In this document: piece by piece, positions 57,990-64,000 of the stretch | Position numbering within the stretch: the stretch's first letter is position 1 | Layout: each line of letters begins with the position of its first letter | Origin: Lewinella sp. W8 | GTDB lineage: Bacteria; Bacteroidota; Bacteroidia; Chitinophagales; Saprospiraceae | Reading direction: 5' to 3' | DNA: 64,000 nucleotides | NCBI RefSeq assembly: GCF_004375085.3 | Contig: NZ_SNAQ03000012.1 | Coordinates: forward strand, 1 to 64,000 | The notes under the pieces: generated by a model | What the model saw: only the letters and a program-made list of their open reading frames with translations | The model's database searches: none | Told to the model about the DNA's origin: nothing | Position numbers and translations under genes: made by a program

Positions 57990-59867
57990 CTACAAATCCA
58001 CCGAAAACCCAAGCCTGATCATCCTTCCCAGCGTATTGAACCCGATCACCTCCGTAAATTCGGTATCGGTCAGGTTCCTCAGGTCAGCGAATAGGGTGAG
58101 CTGTTGCCGTTTGAGGAGTTGGTACTGGAGGTAAGCGTTCACCAAAACGTAATTGTCCAGGGTAACCAGCGTCGTGCTGAAATCGGGATTGAAGAGCAAG
58201 TCGGGACGATCACCGACGTACTGGGTGGTGATCCGGGCAGAAAATGCTTTGGGAGCTTGGTAGTTAAGACTCAGGGTTGCCGTAGTGCCGGGACGGCGAG
58301 GGAAATCACGGACTTCCACATTTCTGGGAACGTTTGGTTGGCGCAGGGTGCCGGAGACGTGGGTGAAGTTTCCGGATACGGTCAGCACTTTGTTCAACCG
58401 ATAGTCTCCCGAGAATTCAAGGCCGAGGTCCCGTTGCTCATCCTGGTTCTCGTAGCCGTTGGTACCGAAAACGATGATGTCGGAGATCAGGCGGCGAAAA
58501 CCGGTAAGGTGCAGCTTGAGGTGCTGGTCTTCCGTCTGGAAGCTGACACCCGTTTCGAGGGAGGTAGCTACCTGGGGTTGGAGGTCCGGATTGGCTCCGA
58601 AGGGACCAGCCAGTTGATCTAGGGTGGGGCTCTGGAAGGCGCTAGCGACGGATACCCGCCAGGATAGTCCGCCCCGGTTACTCAGAATACCGGCCAGTGA
58701 CCAGTTGCTTTGTCCACCGAAATTGGAATGCTGGTTAAACCGGAATCCTCCCTCCAGGCTGAGTCGTTCGGAGGGCCGGTAGCCCAGCTGCAGGAAGGGG
58801 CTGATGGTGGTGGCCTGCGGGGCATCCGTTCCGGGATCGTTTACCTGCAGGCGCTCCTCCCGGAGCTGGGTGCCGAGGGTGTAAAAGAGCTTCTCCTGCG
58901 GGAAAAAACTGGCGGCCAGGTCGGCCTGGTGACTGCGCCCCCGCCCTTCGAAAGCGCCAAAGGCGGAGTTGAATACCCGGTCCGTTTTGGCGTAGTTATA
59001 GTTGCCGGTGATGCGGAATTTGTCGGCGGCATAATCCAGTCGCAGGCCGGGAAGAATGAGGTCGTTGGTGTAGGTGTTGGCGCCGTCGGTGAAGGCGCCG
59101 TCGTCGTAATCCCCGTCAAAATCGGCGATTCGCAGACTGGGGCGGAGGGACAAACGCTGCGTGGCCTGCCACCGGAGGCTGGCATTGATGTTTTGCCGGG
59201 TGACGGGGTCATCGTCGAAGGCGTCCGTGGTCCCGGCCGGTTCGGCCGCTTCGCTGATGCCGTCGCTCTGAAAGCGGTCGTAGGCCAGGCGGTAGTCCAC
59301 TTTTGCGGTACTTCCGCTGACCGAAACGGCTCCGTCGAAGGTATTGTGGGTCTGGGCGGCGGCGCGCAGGTGCAAGCCGATGGGGTCTTCGGTATCGCTG
59401 TTTTTCGTAATGATGTTGATGACCCCGGCCATGGCGTCTGAGCCGTAGAGTAGGGAGCGGGGGCCGCGCAAAATTTCAATCCGCCGAACGTTGTCCAGGG
59501 ACAACAGTCGCAGATCGATGGCTCCGCCCAGGGCGGAGGGGTCCGTCACCGGAATGCCGTCGATCAGGATCAGGGCGTACTGGTTACCGGCATTGCGGAG
59601 AAAAACCGACTTGTCCTTCCCGAAATTACTGTAGGCGCCGTTGATGACCACCCCGGCCTGTTCCTGGAGGAGCATGGCCAGGTCGCCCCCCGCCAGGATG
59701 GCCGTAGAGTCGATGACGGTGACGTACTGTGGGCTATCTTCGGCGGCCTGCGGGAATTTCGTTGTGCTGACCAGTACCTCGTCCGTGGTAGTGGATAGGG
59801 TAGGGACCTCCTGGGCCGAGAGACCGCAGCAAAGGAATAAAAAGGTGGTAGTAAGGAGGAAACGCAA
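57990..59867 (-). CDS. btuB: TonB-dependent receptor, probable vitamin B12 transporter
   Basis: A 625-residue outer-membrane protein with signal peptide (MRFLLTTTFLFLCCGLSAQE). The plug domain (about 35-150) contains VYIDSTAILAGGDLAMLLQE-like and RRIEILRGPRSLLYGSDAMAG (TonB-plug consensus), with GGAIDLRLLSLDN; the remaining ~470 residues are beta-barrel and end in a C-terminal Leu (RLGFSVDL). The cobalamin riboswitch directly upstream makes B12 (or another corrinoid) the likely substrate. Length and sequence fit BtuB of Bacteroidota. The leader between riboswitch and start is ~200 bases. Confidence 0.88.
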   Translation of the reverse strand: MRFLLTTTFLFLCCGLSAQEVPTLSTTTDEVLVSTTKFPQAAEDSPQYVTVIDSTAILAGGDLAMLLQEQAGVVINGAYSNFGKDKSVFLRNAGNQYALILIDGIPVTDPSALGGAIDLRLLSLDNVRRIEILRGPRSLLYGSDAMAGVINIITKNSDTEDPIGLHLRAAAQTHNTFDGAVSVSGSTAKVDYRLAYDRFQSDGISEAAEPAGTTDAFDDDPVTRQNINASLRWQATQRLSLRPSLRIADFDGDYDDGAFTDGANTYTNDLILPGLRLDYAADKFRITGNYNYAKTDRVFNSAFGAFEGRGRSHQADLAASFFPQEKLFYTLGTQLREERLQVNDPGTDAPQATTISPFLQLGYRPSERLSLEGGFRFNQHSNFGGQSNWSLAGILSNRGGLSWRVSVASAFQSPTLDQLAGPFGANPDLQPQVATSLETGVSFQTEDQHLKLHLTGFRRLISDIIVFGTNGYENQDEQRDLGLEFSGDYRLNKVLTVSGNFTHVSGTLRQPNVPRNVEVRDFPRRPGTTATLSLNYQAPKAFSARITTQYVGDRPDLLFNPDFSTTLVTLDNYVLVNAYLQYQLLKRQQLTLFADLRNLTDTEFTEVIGFNTLGRMIRLGFSVDL

Positions 59868-60067
59868 GGGCGGGAAAATTTACCTCCCGCAAGTCGGACC
59901 GAAAGCAAGCCTTACTACCCATAATGATGGCACTTCCCACCAGCATGGCACCCGCGGTGACGCCCAAAAGATCAGCTTCTGGTGTACTACCACTTGACGG
60001 CGGTTCCCACGGACCCGCGTAACGACTCGTTCCCGCCTTTCTCACCGAAGGATGGTTACGTATGGCG

Positions 60068-60215
60068 TCTCCGGGCAGGTCTTCTGACTTACTCCTTCCA
60101 ACCCGCCTTCCCGATCGCTCAGTGGCACCGTGGGCTGGAATTTTTGAAGCTTACAGCTGCGGGGACAGTTCCGGTTTTGCACCGGATTCCCTTTTAAAGA
60201 CCACACCAAAGCATG
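60068..60215 (-). ncRNA. Cobalamin riboswitch
   Basis: On the minus strand the aptamer signatures appear in order: TTTGGTGTGGTC near the 5' side, AAAGGGAATCCGGTGC, AACTGTCCCCGCAGCTGTAA (the B12 box core), the long P-arm region, and AAGTCAGAAGACCTGCC near 60075. This is a textbook cobalamin riboswitch placed ~200 bases upstream of the TonB-receptor gene. Binding of B12 should lower expression of the receptor. Confidence 0.97.
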
Positions 60216-60233
60216 ATCTACCCCAAGACGGGG

Positions 60234-60241
60234 CAAACTTA
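60234..60241 (-). promoter_or_regulatory. -7 promoter element of the riboswitch transcript
   Basis: The minus strand reads TAAGTTTG, a full match to the Bacteroidota TAnnTTTG element, and lies just upstream of the riboswitch 5' side. A -33 element was not identified. Confidence 0.55.
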
Positions 60242-60346
60242 CGTCAACTTAGTGTAGCCTGGTTCGTTTTCTCCTCGATCTTTAATTTCTTTGTTGTCCC
60301 ACGGCCCTCCGAAGGCCGCAGAGGACGTGACCATTTTTACAAGCTG

Positions 60347-60916
60347 ATGCCGGATATGAATTCCATTTTTGAACGTCGCCGTTCCATTTTTCCCCAGTTT
60401 TTCACCGATCAGTCCGTAGACCGGGAAGTCATCGAAGCGCTGCTTTCCGCCGCGAACGCTGCTCCCAGTCACCGGAAAACCGAACCCTGGCGCTTCCGGG
60501 TTTTTCGGGGTGCCGGACGGGAGGAACTGATGCGCCTCATGCGAGAAGTCTATAATGCCGGGCCTTCGGACCGCGTTTGGGACGATAAGCTGGAGAAAAA
60601 GTTTTCCTCTAAGGTCATGGCCTCCGATACCGCGCTGGCGGTCTTTTTGCACCGCGACCCCGAAGAACGGGTGCCGGAGTGGGAAGAAATTGCGGCCGTT
60701 GGGTGTGCCGTTCAGAACCTGTGGTTGGGCCTGGATGAGGTGAATCTGGGGGGCTACTGGTCCAGCCCGGGATTCCTTTGTGGTGATTACGGGCAGTGGC
60801 CGGGAGCCGCCGACAATGAACGCTGCCTGGGTATTTTCTACCTCGGCCACCACGCCGCTCCCGAGCTTCCCCGCCCGCGTGGTCCCTGGGAAGAAAAGGT
60901 TACCTGGGTAGAATAA
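60347..60916 (+). CDS. Nitroreductase-family flavoprotein
   Basis: The start at 60347 (MPDMNSIFERRRSIFPQFF) lies outside the opposite-strand riboswitch; upstream in-frame starts are not credible. The 189-residue protein has family phrases: VIEALLSAANAAPSHRKTEP (FMN-binding), WRFRVFRGAGREELM, AAVGCAVQNLWLGLDEVNLG and YWSSPGFLCG, close to the nitroreductase/flavin-dependent group typical of the Bacteroidota. It probably reduces a nitro- or quinone-type compound with NAD(P)H. It stands alone on the plus strand. Confidence 0.85.
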   Translation: MPDMNSIFERRRSIFPQFFTDQSVDREVIEALLSAANAAPSHRKTEPWRFRVFRGAGREELMRLMREVYNAGPSDRVWDDKLEKKFSSKVMASDTALAVFLHRDPEERVPEWEEIAAVGCAVQNLWLGLDEVNLGGYWSSPGFLCGDYGQWPGAADNERCLGIFYLGHHAAPELPRPRGPWEEKVTWVE

Positions 60917-60958
60917 CCGCGTTTTCCGTTACTTAGCACCTCCTTCACCTTCCTACCT

Positions 60959-61537
60959 ATGCGTCCTTCGCTTTTTGCCATTGATACTGCCCTGTTAACG
61001 AGTCGCTGCGTCGTGCGGCGATTCCGGGAGAACGACGGCGCCGCGTTCCACCAGCTTATCTCGGCCAATCAGGACTACCTCAAGGATCACTTCCCCATCC
61101 TGGTGGGGGAAATCGGCACGACGGAAGAGAAGGCGGAAATCTTTATTCGCCAGCGCATTGCCGCCTGGCTGTTGCAGCAGGACTACGCCTTCGGGGTCTG
61201 GCTAAACGAATCGACGGAGCTCATCGGCTACGTCCACCTGTTCGAGATCGACTGGTCCATTCCGATGGCCCAGCTGAGTTACTTCATCGATAAGGACCAC
61301 GTGCAGCAGGGACTGATGACGGAAGTTATGGCGCGGATTATCCGGTTCGGCTTCCGGCAGCTGGAGCTCGAGAAAATTTACCTCCAGATGCTGGCGGACA
61401 ATTACGCCAGCCACCGGCTGGCCCGGCGGATCGGCTTCACCCGGGAGGGGGATCTGCGGAATGAATTCCGCAAGCCCGGCGGGATGTTGGCGGACCTGAT
61501 TCGCTTTGGGTTTACGCGGGAAACTTACGCCGAATAA
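60959..61537 (+). CDS. GNAT N-acetyltransferase (RimJ/RimL type)
   Basis: A 192-residue GNAT protein. LTSRCVVRRFRENDGAAFHQ is the typical start, SYFIDKDHVQQGLMTEVMAR the acetyl-CoA region (the pyrophosphate loop is weaker than usual), and LADNYASHRLARRIGFTREG the C-terminal signature. It probably acetylates an alpha-amino group of a protein or small molecule. It follows the nitroreductase gene by 42 bases and ends at a strong terminator. Confidence 0.88.
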   Translation: MRPSLFAIDTALLTSRCVVRRFRENDGAAFHQLISANQDYLKDHFPILVGEIGTTEEKAEIFIRQRIAAWLLQQDYAFGVWLNESTELIGYVHLFEIDWSIPMAQLSYFIDKDHVQQGLMTEVMARIIRFGFRQLELEKIYLQMLADNYASHRLARRIGFTREGDLRNEFRKPGGMLADLIRFGFTRETYAE

Positions 61538-61560
61538 CTAATTTCCTTTAGGAGAATACG

Positions 61561-61591
61561 AAGGCCCGGCAGTGATTCACTGCCGGGCCTT
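61561..61591. terminator. Bidirectional terminator between acetyltransferase and beta-barrel gene
   Basis: Perfect 13-base arms AAGGCCCGGCAGT (61561-61573) and ACTGCCGGGCCTT (61579-61591) with a five-base loop GATTC. Converging genes end at 61537 and 61615. Confidence 0.9.
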
Positions 61592-61614
61592 CGTGTATTG
61601 AATTGACCGTTAAA

Positions 61615-62499
61615 TCAGAACCGGAAACCCACGCTAGCCGCCACATTGCGGTTGTTGTCCACGTCGTCGGTGTTGAAGGAGCGGCCACCGGTATTGTCTT
61701 CGTTGGTGACGCGGAGGTCGTTTTCTCCCTGGGTGATGTCCGTCAGTCCGTGCTGGTAGCGGACCCCCACGTAGAGGCCGTTATTGAGGAAGACGCTCAC
61801 GCCGGCGATGAGGCCAAAGTCCAGTCGGCGGTAAAGGCTTTCGTCAGAGTTGGAGTTGTAGTAGGCACCCACGATGCTGGGCGGGCGAACCTCCGTGCGG
61901 GGAAGCGGCTCGGTGGCGAAGGCCAGGATGCTTTGTCCGCCGGCACCGTCGCGGTAATAATTGCCGTCAAAGTTAAAGATGATTTCCTCGTCGGCCCCGA
62001 AGCGGGTGCCGGAATAGGTGGTGCCCCCCGAGAGACGACTGCTGACCATCACACCGGCACTCACGCCGCCCTCGATTTCGAAGGGGCCGAGGCGGTAGTA
62101 GGCCACGAGGGGAACGTCGATGTAGCTGTTGACGACGTCCTTTTCGCTTACCCGGCGGCCGAAATTGATTTCTCCCTCGGTATCCGCAGTATTCTGGTAC
62201 AGGTAGAAGTAGGACGGACCGTCGTAGTCGATCTGACCACCGCGCTGGCTGTACATGAGGTCGGCCTTGATCCCCACCAGGTCGGTAAATTCGAGGGCGA
62301 AGGTGGCGCCGACGTGGAAGCCGGTGTAGGTTCTGAAGGTCTCGTATTCCGTCATGCCGTCGGCACTCATTTCCCGGTCACCGTCGAAGCTGGCGAAATT
62401 GAGACCGGCACGGAAACCACCGCTGAACTCCTGAGCACTGAGGCTCAGGCCACAGATCAGGCAGCAACAGATAATGCAAAGGCGATAAAACGACATCAT
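61615..62499 (-). CDS. Outer-membrane beta-barrel protein (PorT-like)
   Basis: A 294-residue protein with a signal peptide (MMSFYRLCIICCCLICGLSL, SAQ cleavage) and beta-barrel sequence with alternating hydrophobic residues and aromatic ends (EFSGGFRAGLNFASFDGDRE, YETFRTYTGFHVGATFALEF, GVRYQHGLTDITQ), closing with NVAASVGFRF. It is of the porin-family/PorT-like eight-strand type common in Bacteroidota (the family whose members aid T9SS or act as general barrels). The particular role is unknown. It converges on the acetyltransferase gene. Confidence 0.78.
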   Translation of the reverse strand: MMSFYRLCIICCCLICGLSLSAQEFSGGFRAGLNFASFDGDREMSADGMTEYETFRTYTGFHVGATFALEFTDLVGIKADLMYSQRGGQIDYDGPSYFYLYQNTADTEGEINFGRRVSEKDVVNSYIDVPLVAYYRLGPFEIEGGVSAGVMVSSRLSGGTTYSGTRFGADEEIIFNFDGNYYRDGAGGQSILAFATEPLPRTEVRPPSIVGAYYNSNSDESLYRRLDFGLIAGVSVFLNNGLYVGVRYQHGLTDITQGENDLRVTNEDNTGGRSFNTDDVDNNRNVAASVGFRF

Positions 62500-62632
62500 G
62501 TCTTAAGAGTTTGGCTAAAAGAGGCGGGCTACACCCTGAATGGTTGGCAAAAGTAGTAATCCCCTCATTCAACCCAATTATTCGTTACGTGTTTATTCAC
62601 AAACCGGCCTCGCGGCCCCAAAATTGTAACCG

Positions 62633-63250
62633 ATGAGTGAAGTGGCCACCAAAAAACGCCCCGTATTGCTCTACACCGAGCAGACCCCGAATCCCGAAAG
62701 CCTGAAGTTCGTCACCAACCGGATGTTGTACAACGGTACGGCCGAGTTCAAGGAAGAGGATTTCGCCCGCGAATGGTCTCCGCTCGCCGCCGCACTTTAC
62801 GATTTCCCCTACGTGAAGAAGGTGTACATCGCCAACAACTACGTCACCCTGACGAAGGAATTCAACTACTCCTGGGATGACATCATGCTCAAACTCAAGG
62901 AGTACATCAAGGAATACCTGCAGGAGGACAAGACCATCATGAAGGAGGGTTTTGCCGATGAGGTAGCGCGGCTGGAAGCGGAACGTGGAGACACCTACGA
63001 ATACAGCGAAGATGACGCCGAAGCGGTAAAGCAGATCAAGGAACTGATCGACACCTACGTGAAGCCCGCCGTGGAAATGGACGGTGGTAACATCGAATTC
63101 AAGAGCTACCACGAGGGCGTCGTTACGGTAATCATGCAGGGGTCTTGCAGCGGTTGCCCCAGCTCGACGGTCACCCTGAAATCCGGTATCGAGCAAATGC
63201 TCAAGCGGATGATGCCTCAAGTGAAGGAAGTCGTGCAGGAAATGGGCTAA
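62633..63250 (+). CDS. NifU-family Fe-S scaffold protein (Nfu type)
   Basis: A 205-residue protein with an N-terminal Nfu_N domain (about 10-95: LLYTEQTPNPESLKFVTNR, FPYVKKVYIANNYVTLTKE) and a C-terminal NifU-like domain (about 130-205) with the CxxC motif (C172, C175 in GSCSGCPSSTVTLKSGIEQM). It carries or delivers Fe-S clusters to client proteins. It has no signal peptide, so it is cytoplasmic. The start at 62633 (MSEVATKKRPVLLYTEQTPN) is clear, and a strong terminator follows. Confidence 0.93.
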   Translation: MSEVATKKRPVLLYTEQTPNPESLKFVTNRMLYNGTAEFKEEDFAREWSPLAAALYDFPYVKKVYIANNYVTLTKEFNYSWDDIMLKLKEYIKEYLQEDKTIMKEGFADEVARLEAERGDTYEYSEDDAEAVKQIKELIDTYVKPAVEMDGGNIEFKSYHEGVVTVIMQGSCSGCPSSTVTLKSGIEQMLKRMMPQVKEVVQEMG

Positions 63251-63273
63251 GTGCTCATTGTTTCAAAAACAAT

Positions 63274-63309
63274 AAGCCCCGGATGAATCATTTCATCCGG
63301 GGCTTTTCG
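63274..63309. terminator. Rho-independent terminator after the NifU-family gene
   Basis: Perfect 14-bp arms (63274-63287, AAGCCCCGGATGAA, and 63292-63305) with a TCAT loop, followed by TTTTCGTTT. Confidence 0.93.
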
Positions 63310-63312
63310 TTT

Positions 63313-63372
63313 GGGCGATGACCGCAGGTGCGGGGCCCTTTGGTAAAGGCAATGCACCTGCGCGCAGCGCCC
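63313..63372. repeat. REP-like hairpin, copy 2
   Basis: The stretch resembles the hairpin at 44085-44145: same ends (GGGCGAT ... GCGCCC), same ACCGCAGGTGC / GCACCTGCG arms, and the same CTTTGGTAA loop core. Its stem middle is less well paired than copy 1. It lies between the NifU-gene terminator and the next, converging gene. Confidence 0.72.
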
Positions 63373-63378
63373 GGGGCA

Positions 63379-64000
63379 TTACCAGCTGAAGCCGAAGCGC
63401 GCTTCAATCTGGACGACCGCACCCCCAACGTCTTTGTCGGAGATCAGGTCACCCTCGACATCCACGCCGCTGGCGAAGCGGTAGCCGCCTTCCACACCGA
63501 GGCGGAACCACTGGAACAGGTTGAGTTCCAGCCCGGCCATGGCCTGGCCGATGAGCATCCGGTCGCGGATGTTCTCCCCGTTGGCGTTGGCGAAGTCAAT
63601 GCGGCCCGGACCAATGATGGTCGTAATCCGGGGGTGAATGGCGCTCTCCCGCAGGGGAGAGTAGGCCAGGATGAAGCCCCCGTGGCGGAAATTGTAGTCC
63701 GGACGATCGACCACGTCTTCGTCCGTAGTGAAGGGGTCACGGGCTTTCCAGCCGCCGTAGCCGAGGAAGAATTCTTCACCGAATTCCAGGCCACCAAAAC
63801 CACCGCGCACCAGCGCCCAGTCGTCGCCGGTCATGGAGTAGTTGTAGGTGGGGCCACCCCAGGCACCGCTGAGGTCGAGGTCACCCAGTAGGGTGCGCTC
63901 CCGGTATTTGCGGTACCGTTTGGACACGGCTTCTTCCTCAACGGAAGTGGTGGTGGTGCGGTAGGCAAGGATGCCAACTTCGTCAACGTTGGCGTTGATG
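63379..64000 (-). CDS. Outer-membrane beta-barrel-like protein (partial at right edge)
   Basis: The frame runs open to the right end of the window (INANVDEVGILAYRTTTTSV then EEEAVSKRYRKYRER), so the gene begins beyond 64000; the GTG at 63927 is an internal codon. The visible 206 residues are beta-rich with glycines and aromatics (LSGAWGGPTYNYSMTGDDWA, RGGFGGLEFGEEFFLGYGGW, RHGGFILAYSPLR) and end in VVQIEARFGFSW, a typical C-terminal barrel strand with final aromatic. It resembles secreted or outer-membrane barrel proteins of Bacteroidota. Function unknown. Confidence 0.7.
   Translation of the reverse strand, partial: INANVDEVGILAYRTTTTSVEEEAVSKRYRKYRERTLLGDLDLSGAWGGPTYNYSMTGDDWALVRGGFGGLEFGEEFFLGYGGWKARDPFTTDEDVVDRPDYNFRHGGFILAYSPLRESAIHPRITTIIGPGRIDFANANGENIRDRMLIGQAMAGLELNLFQWFRLGVEGGYRFASGVDVEGDLISDKDVGGAVVQIEARFGFSW

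Noticed and set aside
60062-60346. Longer nitroreductase start upstream
   Set aside because: It would translate the antisense of the cobalamin riboswitch and adds non-homologous residues; MPDMNSIFERRR at 60347 fits the family.
61603-62556. 317-residue plus-strand frame opposite the beta-barrel gene
   Set aside because: Repetitive valine/glycine/alanine antisense composition; the minus strand has a signal peptide and barrel pattern.

Overview
The window looks like a chromosomal piece of a Bacteroidota bacterium, most likely a marine-type member of the Saprospiria (Lewinella-like); the genus is an inference. The signs are secreted proteins ending in type IX secretion (T9SS) sorting domains, DUF6090 and FISUMP proteins, sortilin/BNR-repeat secreted proteins, SH3 lipoproteins, HisKA_2 kinases, TonB-dependent uptake, TAnnTTTG-type promoter elements and a mid-50s GC coding style. 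No rRNA or tRNA gene was seen.

Layout. 1-4.7 kb: an AT-richer accessory block with an IS3-family element broken by a second IS3-family element, a T9SS-exported propeller-like protein, and a protein carrying the N-terminal leader typical of extracellular contractile injection system (eCIS) cargo, followed by an uncharacterised gene. 4.8-10.3 kb: a minus-strand sugar-acid operon (IlvD/Edd dehydratase, GntP symporter, FAH-family dehydratase/hydrolase, alpha-ketoglutarate-semialdehyde dehydrogenase) that together reads as a Weimberg-type oxidative pentonate route to 2-oxoglutarate. 10.6-17.2 kb: SH3 lipoprotein, secreted protein, an LCIB-type carbonic anhydrase, a DUF1772-like membrane protein, and a 978-residue DUF4157 protein with a C-terminal calpain-like protease. 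17.5-23.5 kb: membrane protein plus DUF1353-like protein, a leaderless metzincin with two discoidin-like domains, a DUF6090 protein without a normal start codon and a SLATT protein. 23.6-35.4 kb: T9SS GH10 xylanase, orphan HisKA_2 kinase, FISUMP/AbfB-like protein, BNR protein, serine hydrolase and SH3 lipoprotein, with several intergenic repeats. 35.5-37.6 kb: a two-component pair. 37.7-53.2 kb: TlpA-DUF3738 fusion, EAD11-like/OmpA fusion, two paralogous ~1035-residue sortilin/BNR proteins, GH26-like lipoprotein, AHSA1 protein, SH3 lipoprotein, RDD protein and an esterase. 53.2-64 kb: mostly housekeeping: sodium:solute symporter, rplT and rpmI, uridine kinase opposite a NupC-type nucleoside transporter, a B12 riboswitch with a BtuB-like receptor, nitroreductase, acetyltransferase, beta-barrel proteins and a NifU-type Fe-S protein.

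How it works together: the gene set fits a polysaccharide-degrading heterotroph. GH10 and GH26-like enzymes open hemicellulose and the pentonate operon can feed C5 acids into the TCA cycle; nucleoside uptake is paired with phosphorylation, and B12 uptake is under riboswitch control. The accessory genes suggest warfare or host-interaction cargo (eCIS-type leader proteins, calpain effector) and conflict-associated domains (SLATT, EAD11-like), but no injection-system structural genes lie here. Strong bidirectional terminators and repeated hairpin elements occupy many intergenic spaces.
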